Source: Chlorops oryzae (lineage: Eukaryota > Arthropoda > Insecta > Diptera > Chloropidae). From it: 64,000 bases of DNA. Positions within the stretch are counted from its first letter, which is position 1. The number at the start of each line of letters is the position of its first letter. This document shows positions 35,779-47,330 of the stretch, in pieces. The notes under the pieces were generated by a model, which made no database searches, was not told where the DNA came from, and saw only the letters and a program-made list of their open reading frames with translations. The position numbers and the translations under genes were made by a program. Location of the stretch: contig CM035808.1 in assembly GCA_020466095.1 (NCBI GenBank), positions 39,539,661-39,603,660 on the forward strand, written 5' to 3'.

Positions 35779-38700
35779 TAGAAAATTCTTCCTAATTGTA
35801 TTGTATTCAATAAAAAATTAATTATTGCGGCAGCACATTGATTTTATAAAGCTTCGGACGTTTATTTTGTGAAACAATTTTGAGTATTGGAACAGGTCAC
35901 ATAGAGATAGCTTTTCTATTCACATTCAGCTTAATGTATATAAAAACCACATATAAGCTGAATTGCCGATTTATTTCGTCGTCACCTATTTGTCTTCATG
36001 TTCCATCCAGAAAATCAGTTGTCAAACATCATTGACAAGTAGATTCGAAGAAGGTGCTGACCAGCTGTCGATGGGAATATTTCGAATTCATTGAATTCGG
36101 ACCATATTTATGGCATTTTCGTTTTGAAATGGAGTTTTTAAAAGGGATTATTGCCATGGTAGTCGGGTTGCTGGCTTAAATACATGAGATGCGATGAATT
36201 GGCAATCCTTTATCATGAAATTGGAAACTTAGAGTAGAACGTTAATCAATAAGTGATTTGACAAGAAATCTCGAATTTGAAAGAGTTTTATTCCCGTAAG
36301 ATATGGTTCGACTTTTACTATATGAGAAGAGATAGATTGATATCTCAATAGAAGATATATGTAATAAAAAAAATCTTCGTTTTGAAGAAAAATCTTGCGT
36401 TCTGGCAACGCTGCGACAAGGACATTCGACCTGTCAATATCCGTTTGTTTATTAGTTTCAAAACGCGCTTCGCTTGAATCCATACAAGTATAATTGATAT
36501 TGTAGTGGAAGACTAATTTATGTTTTCTTGCAGATACTTTAACCACTAAACAACGCTACGTATGAATACCATCTCTGCAATTTCTAAGAACTGACTGCTA
36601 GAAGAATTTATCATAAGCCTCAACGATAAACTATATATATCATAAATTTCGTCGACAAGCGATAGGGAAGTTGGACCCAAAAGGCTAAAAAAAAAAAAAA
36701 AAAAGAAGACAAAAATCTAACTGCCAAATTTGTTTCGATTAAAATAACAAAATTCCCCCCTCCCCGAACGTGTCCTGCCAATTGTGCCCTTGAGATCTGT
36801 TGTCACAATGACCGACTACAGCGATCTCGACCGTCAAATCGAGCAACTGAAACGCTGCGAAGTAATCAAGGAGAACGAAGTTAAAGCACTTTGTGCGAAG
36901 GCGCGAGAGATACTCGTCGAAGAGGGCAATGTACAGCGAGTCGATTCGCCGGTAACGGTATGCGGTGATATACACGGTCAATTCTACGATCTGAAAGAGT
37001 TATTCAAAGTCGGTGGCGATGTGCCCGAGAAGAATTACTTATTCATGGGCGATTTCGTTGATCGTGGCTATTACAGTGTCGAAACCTTCCTACTGCTCCT
37101 GGCGCTCAAAGTACGCTATCCGGATCGGATCACACTGATACGGGGCAATCATGAATCGCGGCAAATAACACAGGTCTATGGTTTCTACGATGAATGCCTG
37201 CGAAAATACGGATCGACGGCTGTTTGGAGATATTGCACAGAGATTTTCGACTATCTAAGTCTTTCGGCGATCATCGATGGGAAAATCTTTTGTGTACACG
37301 GCGGTCTATCGCCATCCATACAGTATTTAGATCAGATACGTACAATCGATCGTAAGCAGGAGGTCCACACGACGGTCCAATGTGTGATTTACTTTGGAGT
37401 GATCCGGAAGATCAAACGGGTTGGGGTGTTTCGCCCCGTGGTGCTGGCTATCTATTCGGCTCGGACGTTGTCTCGCAATTCAATCGGACGAACGATATCG
37501 ATATGATTTGCAGGGCGCATCAATTGGTAATGGAGGGCTTCAAATGGCATTTTAATGAGACTGTTTTGACGGTGTGGTCAGCGCCAAACTATTGCTATAG
37601 GTGAGCCATAGAAATCCTATCATCAGGTTTTATTCAACTTTATAAATATATATATATGCAAACATATAGTGATGCTATGTAATCGATCTGCTAATTTCAG
37701 GTGTGGAAACGTGGCGGCAATCCTAGAACTTAACGAGTACCTTCATCGTGACTTCGTCATATTCGAAGCGGCGCCGCAGGAGAGTCGAGGTATCCCATCA
37801 AAGAAACCACAAGCGGATTATTTCCTTTAAAAGTATCTCAACTCTCGGAAAAACTCCTCCATTAAATACAAATAACGAATAATGATTCGTATAGCTCTAA
37901 AACGTAAATAAAGACAACAGAAATGAAAAAAAAAAATATAAAAAAAATGCCACACTCAAGCATGTTCTGAAGTCCAAATTTGGATTTATCAACCTGTTGT
38001 TGAACTCCTTCCGCAATCAATTCTCATGTTCCAAATGAATTTCAGAACATTCCTGAACCATTTAAAATTGTAATTATAATTCAAATCCGTAACTAACAAC
38101 AACTAAACGAAGGATGTAATCAAATAGCGCTCCAGAACTGCTTTCGCCTTTCAGAGTTTTCTTACCTCATGACGAAGCAATGTTGAAGCATCAATTTTGT
38201 AATAAATTGTTTTTTATACGAGAAATATATAAGGTAAAAAAAATAACAAAGAAACAAACAAAAAATACATACAAATCAAATAAAAAATACAAACTTAAAA
38301 TATAAATAAATTTAAATTAAGTTTACAGTATTTATTACGTAGTAAAATAACAAAGAAACGAAACGGAAACAACAATTTTTTAAGCCCAATGCTGCCCGAA
38401 ATGTTATCCTTTGAAAGAAAAAAATGTCATGCAGCCTAAGCAAAGTGTAATGAGATTTTTTTTTGTTTTAACAAATTGTAATAAACGCAATGGAAATTCG
38501 AAAGATGCAAAATTATCGTCATATTTTTTCATTATTTTTTATTTGATTTTATTTTAATACAATTATGTATGTACTAAAAAGTAAGTAGATTGAAAATAAT
38601 ATTTGAAATTTGTTTTAAATTCATTTGCCGTGCTTGTAGTTTTAAGACATGAAATTTAAATGGAATTTTCGGCAATTTATTCAAAAAAAAAGTCAAATGT

Positions 38701-39053
38701 AGAGATGAAAAAATTATTAAGCAATTGAATCCATAGCGGTTTAAAAAAAAAAAATTATATCATTTTATTTTGAAATTATGTAGTTTTAAATTCTAATTTT
38801 TATGTGTACTTCGAAAGACTTTGTCATCGTTTCTGTCATAGATTCATATTCGAAATGGTCATATATAATTTTTTTTTTTTTTTTTTGTAGTTCAAATCAT
38901 TTCTAATTAATCATTATATTTTCTGAAACGCTAATATTGTGTTATGATTTAAAAAAAAATTCGGTCATTGAACTCAAATATATATATTTTACAGTTCACA
39001 AAAAAAAATATACGATTTTTCTTTTACTTAGCTATGTTAAATCTGCCCTCACA
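35779..39053. repeat. PP4 tandem duplication, unit 1
   Basis: From gaaaattcttcc to aaatctgccctcaca. Corresponds to unit 2 at 39054-42167. The 2.66 kb from 36392 onward is almost identical between units, including intron and 3' flank; the first 0.6 kb differs by many small gaps, with unit 2 the shorter. Confidence 0.9.
36808..37830 (+). pseudogene. PP4 catalytic subunit, copy 1, one-base frameshift
   Basis: Same gene as the intact copy at 39916-40939. Exons 36808-37600 and 37701-37830. The start MTDYSDLD and motifs GDIHGQF, GDFVDRG and GNHES are intact, but one base is missing after 37364 (aggt-ccacac against aggtaccacac in copy 2), just after the KQEV codons. The frame then runs off to a stop at 37504-37506, losing the C-terminal third, including the metal-site His and the DYFL tail. 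The remaining exon, splice sites and polyadenylation signal (AATAAA 37907-37912) are preserved, and outside the indel I see only two base changes in the coding part (ggctcggacg / ggttcggatg). This is either a very young dead copy or a consensus error in an otherwise intact duplicate. Confidence 0.85.
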
Positions 39054-39915
39054 GAAAATTCTCCTTTGATTGCAATAAAAAATTAATTATTGCGGCAAAT
39101 GTATTTCGGACGTTGTGCTTGGTATTGGACAGGTCACATAGAGATGCTTTTTATTCACATTCGCTTATGTATATAAAACCCATATGCCAACAGCTGAATT
39201 GCCGTCGTCGTACTTTTGCATGTCCGCCAGAAAATAGTTGTCAAACATATTGAAGTGATTCAGTGCTACCAGCTGGAGGGAATATTTCGAATTTTGAAGG
39301 ACCTTTTGGATTTTCTTTTGAAATGGGTTTTTAAAGGGATTATTGGGTAGTCTGCTCTTAAATACTGAGATCGATGAATTGGAATTGAAATTGAAATTAG
39401 AAGAACGTTAATCAGTGTTGACAAAAATCTCGAATTTAAAGAGTTTTTCCCTAAAATTTCGACTATAAGATATGTATCGAAGTATATGAAAAAAAAAAAT
39501 CTTGCGTTCTGGCAACGCTGCGACAAGGACATTCGACCTGTCAATATCCGTTTGTTTATTAGTTTCAAAACGCGCTTCGCTTGAATCCATACAAGTATAA
39601 TTGATATTGTAGTGGAAGACTAATTTATGTTTTCTTGCAGATACTTTAACCACTAAACAACGCTACGTATGAATACCATCTCTGCAATTTCTAAGAACTG
39701 ACTGCTAGAAGAATTTATCATAAGCCTCAACGATAAACTATATATATCATAAATTTCGTCGACAAGCGATAGGGAAGTTGGACCCAAAAGGCTAAAAAAA
39801 AAAAAAGAAAAAGAAGACAAAAATCTAACTGCCAAATTTGTTTCGATTAAAATAACAAAATTCCCCCCTCCCCGAACGTGTCCTGCCAATTGTGCCCTTG
39901 AGATCTGTTGTCACA

Positions 39916-40939
39916 ATGACCGACTACAGCGATCTCGACCGTCAAATCGAGCAACTGAAACGCTGCGAAGTAATCAAGGAGAACGAAGTTAAAGCACTTT
40001 GTGCGAAGGCGCGAGAGATACTCGTCGAAGAGGGCAATGTACAGCGAGTCGATTCGCCGGTAACGGTATGCGGTGATATACACGGTCAATTCTACGATCT
40101 GAAAGAGTTATTCAAAGTCGGTGGCGATGTGCCCGAGAAGAATTACTTATTCATGGGCGATTTCGTTGATCGTGGCTATTACAGTGTCGAAACCTTCCTA
40201 CTGCTCCTGGCGCTCAAAGTACGCTATCCGGATCGGATCACACTGATACGGGGCAATCATGAATCGCGGCAAATAACACAGGTCTATGGTTTCTACGATG
40301 AATGCCTGCGAAAATACGGATCGACGGCTGTTTGGAGATATTGCACAGAGATTTTCGACTATCTAAGTCTTTCGGCGATCATCGATGGGAAAATCTTTTG
40401 TGTACACGGCGGTCTATCGCCATCCATACAGTATTTAGATCAGATACGTACAATCGATCGTAAGCAGGAGGTACCACACGACGGTCCAATGTGTGATTTA
40501 CTTTGGAGTGATCCGGAAGATCAAACGGGTTGGGGTGTTTCGCCCCGTGGTGCTGGCTATCTATTCGGTTCGGATGTTGTCTCGCAATTCAATCGGACGA
40601 ACGATATCGATATGATTTGCAGGGCGCATCAATTGGTAATGGAGGGCTTCAAATGGCATTTTAATGAGACTGTTTTGACGGTGTGGTCAGCGCCAAACTA
40701 TTGCTATAGGTGAGCCATAGAAATCCTATCATCAGGTTTTATTCAACTTTATAAATATATATATATGCAAACATATAGTGATGCTATGTAATCGATCTGC
40801 TAATTTCAGGTGTGGAAACGTGGCGGCAATCCTAGAACTTAACGAGTACCTTCATCGTGACTTCGTCATATTCGAAGCGGCGCCGCAGGAGAGTCGAGGT
40901 ATCCCATCAAAGAAACCACAAGCGGATTATTTCCTTTAA
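39916..40939 (+). CDS. Pp4-19C: Ser/Thr protein phosphatase 4 catalytic subunit
   Basis: PP2A-like metallophosphatase that removes phosphate from Ser/Thr; with regulatory subunits it acts in DNA repair, centrosome function and neuroblast division. Exons 39916-40709 and 40810-40939 (100-bp intron, GTGAGC...TTTCAG) encode 307 residues, the usual length of PP4C. Seen: GDIHGQF at 53-59, GDFVDRG at 81-87, GNHES at 113-117 (metal binding and catalytic His), HGGLSP, the [11 protein letters not shown] block across the splice, and the C-terminal DYFL whose last Leu is methylated in this family. The start was chosen at [10 protein letters not shown], matching PP4; an in-frame ATG 24 bases upstream would add eight unlike residues. 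AATAAA at 41016-41021. The gene symbol is by family similarity to the Drosophila gene; PP2A and PP6 fit less well at the N-terminus. Confidence 0.95.
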
Positions 40940-41015
40940 AAGTATCTCAACTCTCGGAAAAACTCCTCCATTAAATACAAATAACGAATAATGATTCGTA
41001 TAGCTCTAAAACGTA

Positions 41016-41021
41016 AATAAA
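41016..41021 (+). terminator. polyadenylation signal, PP4 copy 2
   Basis: AATAAA about 80 bases after the stop codon; the matching signal in copy 1 is at 37907-37912. Confidence 0.6.
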
Positions 41022-42525
41022 GACAACAGAAATGAAAAAAAAAAAATATAAAAAAAATGCCACACTCAAGCATGTTCTGAAGTCCAAATTTGGATTTATC
41101 AACCTGTTGTTGAACTCCTTCCGCAATCAATTCTCATGTTCCAAATGAATTTCAGAACATTCCTGAACCATTTAAAATTGTAATTATAATTCAAATCCGT
41201 AACTAACAACAACTAAACGAAGGATGTAATCAAATAGCGCTCCAGAACTGCTTTCGCCTTTCAGAGTTTTCTTACCTCATGACGAAGCAATGTTGAAGCA
41301 TCAATTTTGTAATAAATTGTTTTTTATACGAGAAATATATAAGGTAAAAAAAATAACAAAGAAACAAACAAAAATATACATATACAAATCAAATAAAAAA
41401 AACAAAACTTAAAATATAAATAAATTTAAATTAAGTTTACAGTATTTATTACGTAGTAAAATAACAAAGAAACGAAACGGAAACAACAATTTTTTAAGCC
41501 CAATGCTGCCCGAAATGTTATCCTTTGAAAGAAAAAAATGTCATGCAGCCTAAGCAAAGTGTAATGAGATTTTTTTTTTGTTTTAACAAATTGTAATAAA
41601 CGCAATGGAAATTCGAAAGATGCAAAATTATCGTCATATTTTTTTCATTATTTTTTATTTGATTTTATTTTAATACAATTATGTATGTACTAAAAAGTAA
41701 GTAGATTGAAAATAATATTTGAAATTTGTTTTAAATTCATTTGCCGTGCTTGTAGTTTTAAGACATGAAATTTAAATGGAATTTTCGGCAATTTATTCAA
41801 AAAAAAAGTCAAATGTAGAGATGAAAAAATTATTAAGCAATTGAATCCATAGCGGTTTAAAAAAAAAAATTATATCATTTTATTTTGAAATTATGTAGTT
41901 TTAAATTCTAATTTTTATGTGTACTTCGAAAGACTTTGTCATCGTTTCTGTCATAGATTCATATTCGAAATGGTCATATATAATTTTTTTTTTTTTTTTG
42001 TAGTTCAAATCATTTCTAATTAATCATTATATTTTCTGAAACGCTAATATTGTGTTATGATTTAAAAAAAAATTCGGTCATTGAACTCAAATATATATAT
42101 TTTACAGTTCACAAAAAAAAAATATACGATTTTTCTTTTACTTAGCTATGTTAAATCTGCCCTCACACTTGTCATCAATCCTAGAACAACGATAATAAAA
42201 ATTGTATTAAAATGTGCCATTGAGAGATTCTCTGAAAAACTTCAGTAAAAATCGTGGTATGTGTAACCCATTTGGGACCAAGCAATTTTATTTTTAACGA
42301 ATATTTAATAAAAAAAAAAAAGCCAACCACAGAAATAATTTGAAATTAAAATCCTTCACAAATACATGTTGCAGGACACTATAAATGATTTTGCGCATTC
42401 ATCAAATTGTTACGAGTTTTCAGTGGCTAGGAGATTCTAGTCTAAATTTCGACAACTCTTTTATTCAGCCCTATTCTAAATGAATATTCTTTGGAATTTT
42501 TTCCCTAAAAAATTTTCTCCACGAA

Positions 42526-42664
42526 GGGGCTCGCTCCAGTTCAGACAGAAATGAAAAACTTCATATAAAAAAACGCTTCAGAAATGAATCAGAAATTTTC
42601 TGAAGTGTTTTTATATGAAGTTTTTCATTTCCGTTTCATTTCTGACAGAACTGGAGCGAGCCCC
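42526..42664. repeat. snapback inverted repeat (MITE-like)
   Basis: 139 bp consisting of two arms of about 62 bases (left from GGGGCTCGCTCCAGTTC, right ending GAACTGGAGCGAGCCCC) around a loop of roughly 12 bases. The right arm has a short internal extra stretch (ttccgtttca). GAA flanks both ends (42523-42525, 42665-42667), a possible 3-bp target duplication. Non-coding; an RNA copy would fold into a long hairpin. Confidence 0.85.
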
Positions 42665-42667
42665 GAA

Positions 42668-43474
42668 AAAAGGGAGACCTTTGCTTAAAAATATTCGAGA
42701 TTCTTGCTCTCTTTAGTATTACCTTCCCAGTGTGCTTAGAATGGGAGATTTGTTTTAAATCCGCAGGGAATAATTACAAGGGAACATTTAGAATCAGGCA
42801 GAATATCTCGTTGAAAATGGTCCAAAGTAAGCTTTGATATACAATTGGATGTTCATTTGGTTTAACAGATCTAACGACAAAATCCATAATTTATTTTAAA
42901 AGCCGATAAATCAAACTTTATTTTGACATCTCCTCGGACACCATGATAACTTGCATAGCGAGTGATGGATTTTTTTTTTTTTATTTACTAGTTTAAGAAT
43001 CGACTGACGGTCCAAATGGATTAAGAAAACTAGATTTGCTTAACTCCGTGACATTTATGAATGAATTGCTTCATAGTTGGCAATAAGTTTAAGGCCGGAA
43101 TCACACCATTTTCAAGAAAAGATTTTCCCTTTAAACAATACTGAAATAAGGATAAAAAAATTCATTTAAAACTCATTGGTTTGAGTATGAAACCATTTTT
43201 AAATGGTTCCTGAAAAATTGGTTGGAAAAAATGGTTCTTTTTTATTGCCTTATGAGGTTTTTGAAATAATCGATTCATTTTTTGCGCGATTTCTTAACTT
43301 AAAAGAAGAGTAAAGCGATCATTTAAAAAAAATGAGTACCAAATGAAATGTGTGCTCATCACTTCGATCAAAATATCCCTTCTAGGCTTGAACTACCACC
43401 GTTCCTTCAATAAATTTGATTAATAAATAATTTGAACTTTCATATATATTTCACAGAGGAGCTGCACTTTGGAT
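42668..43474. other. intergenic, nothing recognised
   Basis: AT-rich spacer between the snapback repeat and the nested hAT-like element. Ends with the left target duplication CTTTGGAT (43467-43474). Confidence 0.5.
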
Positions 43475-43865
43475 CAGCGCTTGTAACCGGATACGAAACC
43501 GTAACCGATTTATTTTCCTAACCGAAATAAAACCGAAACCGATATATTTTTTTTTTTTTTGGAAACCCCTTCCCGAACCAAAACCGGTTCGAAACGGTTT
43601 TTGAAACAATTTCAAACATCTTCCCTAGAACTTCATTTATTTGATGGTCACTCATTAATGCGCCACATAAACATTCAGTCTGACTGATCAGTCACCCGCG
43701 TGCGTGCCCAGCAGGCAAATATATCTAGCAAGACAAAAATATATGTGATTTCACTGGGTCCACCTTGGGGAACAAGTCATCGTAGCAGGGTGCTGTTCAT
43801 GAACTTGAATCTCATTGGCTACGGAAATTCAAATAAGGTTTTAGCGTCAGTCGAGTGTTAGCGTG

Positions 43866-43935
43866 AAGTGGCGTAGTGGATGCATGCTTGACTCACAATC
43901 CGAAGGTCGCGATTTCGATCCCTGCCCTGAGGGAT
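43866..43935 (+). repeat. tRNA-like (SINE-head) sequence
   Basis: Contains an A-box-like TGGCGTAGTGGA and, 33 bases on, a B-box-like GATTTCGATCCC at normal spacing, followed by non-tRNA sequence. This fits a tRNA-derived SINE or tRNA pseudogene; the B box deviates from GGTTCRANTCC. No clear target duplication was found. Confidence 0.55.
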
Positions 43936-44004
43936 ATTTTTAGTTCAATTTAATTTAAAACTGAAAGGCACACTTGCCCTAAACTTGAAAAGAATTTGTC
44001 AGTA

Positions 44005-45065
44005 ACAGGCTGGCTGATAAGTCCCCGGTCTAACAAAGAAAAACACATTTTTTTGTCAAAATTCGTTTTTATTATTCAACATAGTTCCCTTCAAGAGCGA
44101 TACAACGATTATAACGACCTTCCAATTTTTTGATACCATTTTGGTAGTACTCCTTCGGTTTTGCCTCAAAATAGGCCTCAGTTTCGGCGATCACCTCTTC
44201 ATTGCAGCCAAATTTTTTCCCTGCGAGCATCCTTTTGAAGTCTGAGAACAAGAAAAAGTCGCTGGGGGCCAGATCTGGAGAATACGGTGGGTGGGGAAGC
44301 AATTCGAAGCCTAATTCATGAATTTTTGCCATCGTTCTCAATGACTTGTGGCACGGTGCGTTGTCTTGGTGGAACAACACTTTTTTCTTCTTCATATGGG
44401 GCCGTTTTGCCGCGATTCCGACCTTCAAACGCTCCAATAACGACATATAATAGTCACTGTTGATGGTTTTTCCCTTCTCAAAATAATCGATAAAAATTAT
44501 TCCATGCCCATCCCAAAAAACAGAGGCCATTACTTTGCCAGCGGACTTTTGAGTCTTTCCACGCTTCGGAGACGGTTCACCGATCGCTGTCCACTCAGCC
44601 GACTGTCGATTGGACTCAGGAGTGTAGTAATAGAGCCATGTTTCATCCATTGTCACATATCGACGCAAAAACTCGGGTGTATTGTGAGTTAACAGCTGCA
44701 AACACCGCTCAGAATCATCAACACGTTGTTGTTTTTGGTCAAATGTGAGCTCGCGCGGCACCCATTTTGCACAGAGCTTTTTCATATCCAAATATTGATG
44801 AATGATATGACCAACACGTTCCTTTGATATCTTTAAGGCCTCTGCTATCTCAATCAACTTCATTTTACGGTCATTCAAAATCATTTTGTGAATTTTTTAG
44901 ATGTTTTCGTCGGTAACCACCTCTTTCGGGCGTCCACTGCGTTCTCCGTCCTCCGTGCTCATTTCACCACGCTTGAATTTTGCATACCAATCAATTATTG
45001 TTGATTTCCCTGGGGCAGAGTCCGGAAACTCATTATCAAGACCGGGGACTTATCAGCCAACCTGT
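44005..45065 (-). mobile_element. Himar1-like mariner (irritans), internally deleted
   Basis: 1061 bp between TA dinucleotides (44003-44004, 45066-45067). Inverted terminal repeats ACAGGCTGGCTGATAAGTCC and the reverse complement of ACAGGTTGGCTGATAAGTCC match the known Himar1 ends; only one base differs between them in that stretch. Shorter than the roughly 1.3 kb of full elements because the first part of the transposase gene is gone next to the right repeat. Confidence 0.92.
44072..45035 (-). pseudogene. Himar1-like mariner transposase, broken
   Basis: Irritans-subfamily mariner transposase. The open part (44884 down to 44072) holds the KISKERVGHIIHQ helix-turn-helix end, WVPRELT, the first catalytic Asp in VTMDETW, the second in HQDNAPCH and the third in YSPDLAPSDFF (DD34D), and ends ALEGNYVE. 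Upstream on the minus strand the frame continues (NEFPDSAPGKST... to VVTDENI), but a TAA stop interrupts it at about 44898-44900, and the first roughly 27 codons are deleted, so the terminal repeat abuts DNEFPDS. It could not make a full transposase. The rest is nearly the Himar1 sequence as I recall it, which implies a recent or horizontally acquired element. Confidence 0.92.
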
Positions 45066-45783
45066 TAGATTCAACAATGTTAAAGCATAATAACAGAGAG
45101 GTATTTCGTTCAAAAAATATATTTAAAAAAAGTATGTTCATCGCAGTTATGATTTTTAAAGGTTAAACGTCCATATTTTTAGTAGTCAAGATTTTTTTAA
45201 TGCATTGCAACCACACATGAAAATTTAAAAATTTTAGGGTTGGCTGTGCAGTAACACAGACCTGCAAAATTGAAACTTTATTTTCCCCTTTTGAGTTGCA
45301 GTACTGATTCTATTAGATTTTTGCGTGCTGAAAAATTGAAAATTTTCAAAAAAATTCCATCGCGATTCTTAAAACCTTTGAGAGCCCGTAACCGGAACGA
45401 AACCGAAATAATTTTTTTCAGATCGAAACCGTAATCCAAACGAAAATGATTTAAAAACCGAAAGCATAACCCGAACATTATTTATTTTGATTACAAGCCC
45501 TACTTTGGACTTACTCCACATATTTATATCAGTTTTCTATTGAATATGAACTTTATTAATATCAAGACGAAAGAATAAAATTAATTCATTAAAATAGAAA
45601 ATAAAAGTATTATTTATACCGAACCAGTTTACAAATCGCATTATGCAGTTTAATTGATTCTAAAATAATATAAAGATAAGGAATTCATAAACTTGATTTG
45701 GACTCTCACTTGTTCTCTATTTAGTTTCGGTTGCGAATTATGAATTTTTTGCACATGTTTTTTCATGTTTTATCGATTGAGAT

Positions 45784-46409
45784 CAGAGGTGCTCAACTTC
45801 AGTGAACGTATTTATGAAGCAAATGGTGTCAATGAACGCACAGATCTCCTGGAAGTCAATTTTGCTATTATGAAATTATACAGTAATAGTACCGTCCGAT
45901 AGTACCGTCAGCCTCTAGGTATAGTTCGAACGTTTTTTGGACAATTATTTGCCGTCTTAGTTCTCAAAGTCAGGCCCGTAGAGAAAGATTTCGCTCACTT
46001 TGACCCAGAAAACAAACCAAAAAAAAAAAAAAATGTGCGCAATTTTCATACTGGTAACGTTACATATATGTACGTCCGTTAAAAAAAAATTTTTTTTTTA
46101 ATCCTTGTGTTAGAAATAACTAGACCTACAATTCGTTCCTTAAAATATTTTTGATTGCACTTATGATTAAGGAGCAATAAGCAGTTAAAGGTTGCAAAAA
46201 TGGACCTTGTGTGAAATTTGGCCATATATGTATGTATGTATGTACATATGTAGGTATTTATATCACCCCGTTTTGCAAAGAAATTCTTCAGATTTATTGG
46301 GTTCTTTACGGAGTCCGGGAAATACTTATTTTTACGGTCGGAGACTCCTCCTATCTGTTCAGGTGGAATCGCAAATTGGTTTTTCGACCTAAAAAGTTGA
46401 GCACCTCTA
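45784..46409. mobile_element. hAT-like MITE
   Basis: Left end CAGAGGTGCTCAACTT (45784-45799) and right end AAGTTGAGCACCTCTA (46394-46409) are inverted copies over 15 bp. CAGAGGTG... is a typical hAT terminus. The flanking octamers do not match clearly, so the target duplication is decayed or the element was recombined. Contains a (TATG)n run (46230-46252); no transposase frame. Confidence 0.65.
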
Positions 46410-47079
46410 ATCTAGTTTCTATAAATAAAATATTGTTTTTAGCAAATAACTAGTCTTTGTTTCTTAATACCTACTTTTTGTTTTGTGATTTATAAGTTTT
46501 CCAAGCAAACTCTAAGTATTTGCGATTATGATTCGAAAATTGACGACGCGATTCGTTGAAGAAATTATTTATTTACTTGTTCCAATTTAATTGCATGAAA
46601 AGGGAGGGCGTTTCATTGTTTAAGAATCGTTCTGAGGTTTCATCTTTTTGATTGCATTACCTACTGAAAAATGATTGAAATTAATTATTGCACAATTTCA
46701 CCTTATTTTCTGATGATTATCTCAGGAGAGGGAGGGGAAAAAGATCACACCCAATGTATTCAAGCTGTCAGAAATCAAGGAAAATTATTGGAAAATTTTT
46801 TGAAATTTGCATTCGTCGTTATGCAGGCAATTGAAATGATTAAAGGCCATTCGAATTTCACACAATTAACAATTAAAAAGTTTCCCTTAAGGTGTGATTT
46901 AGATTGATGTACGACGGCTTTCTATGATTTACAGTAAAACCTCGAGTGTGTACTTCTTAAAGTAGTTCCTGTGAAAAATTGTTTTTTTTTTGCAATTTAC
47001 ATAATTGATTGAATTGTACTCAAAGAAATGGCCTTCTTGTAAGAGAACCTATTCAATGGAAGAAACACAAAAACGTTAA
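46410..47079. other. intergenic, nothing recognised
   Basis: No gene. A single CAGTAAAACCTCGAGTG string at 46933 resembles a Tigger/pogo terminus, but no partner end was found. Confidence 0.4.
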
Positions 47080-47179
47080 CCCTTTCACTACCGCTGGGGT
47101 AATATTATATTCCAATGGAATATTCAATAAATGACTGAAATCGGTATGTACATCTGAGTTTAGTTTGGTTGTGAAAGGG
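47080..47179. mobile_element. TTAA-flanked MITE (piggyBac-like), copy 1
   Basis: 100 bp between TTAA sites (47076-47079, 47180-47183). The ends CCCTTTCACTACC and GGTTGTGAAAGGG are inverted copies, and TTAA is the piggyBac target. Confidence 0.7.
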
Positions 47180-47230
47180 TTAAACCGTAGTCAAAATACT
47201 GGTAAGCTCTCCATTCAAAAGCCCTTTTCA

Positions 47231-47330
47231 CCTTTCACCTAAGTTGGGATAATCTGCTTATACAAACGAAATTTTTAACAAAACATTTCAATTTGTGCAA
47301 CCATCTGAGAATAATTTGGCAACGAAAGGG
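47231..47330. mobile_element. TTAA-ended MITE, adjacent copy 2
   Basis: CCTTTCACCTAAGTTGGGATAAT parallels the left end of copy 1, and the right end ATCTGAGAATAATTTGGCAACGAAAGGG parallels the right end of copy 1; TTAA follows at 47331-47334. Only the right side keeps TTAA, so either a neighbouring decayed insertion or a partial tandem copy. Confidence 0.5.

Larger units (their letters stand above)
39054..42167. repeat. PP4 tandem duplication, unit 2
   Basis: Follows unit 1 without spacer. 39054-39498 is a gap-riddled version of 35779-36391 (about 445 against 613 bp); 39499-42167 is nearly identical to 36392-39053 apart from homopolymer-length changes. Confidence 0.9.
43475..45502. mobile_element. 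hAT-like element hosting a mariner
   Basis: Ends CAGCGCTTGTAA (43475) and TTACAAGCCCTA (45502) form an inverted repeat, and the flanking octamers CTTTGGAT (43467-43474) and CTTTGGAC (45503-45510) are an 8-bp target duplication with one mismatch. Both subterminal zones (43482-43620 and 45385-45475) are rich in AACCGAAACC-type motifs in the same orientation. Removing the inner mariner leaves about 0.97 kb. No hAT transposase frame, so non-autonomous. Confidence 0.8.

Noticed and set aside
46933..46950. CAGTAAAACCTCGAGTG as a Tigger/pogo element end
   Set aside because: No matching inverted end with TA could be found downstream.
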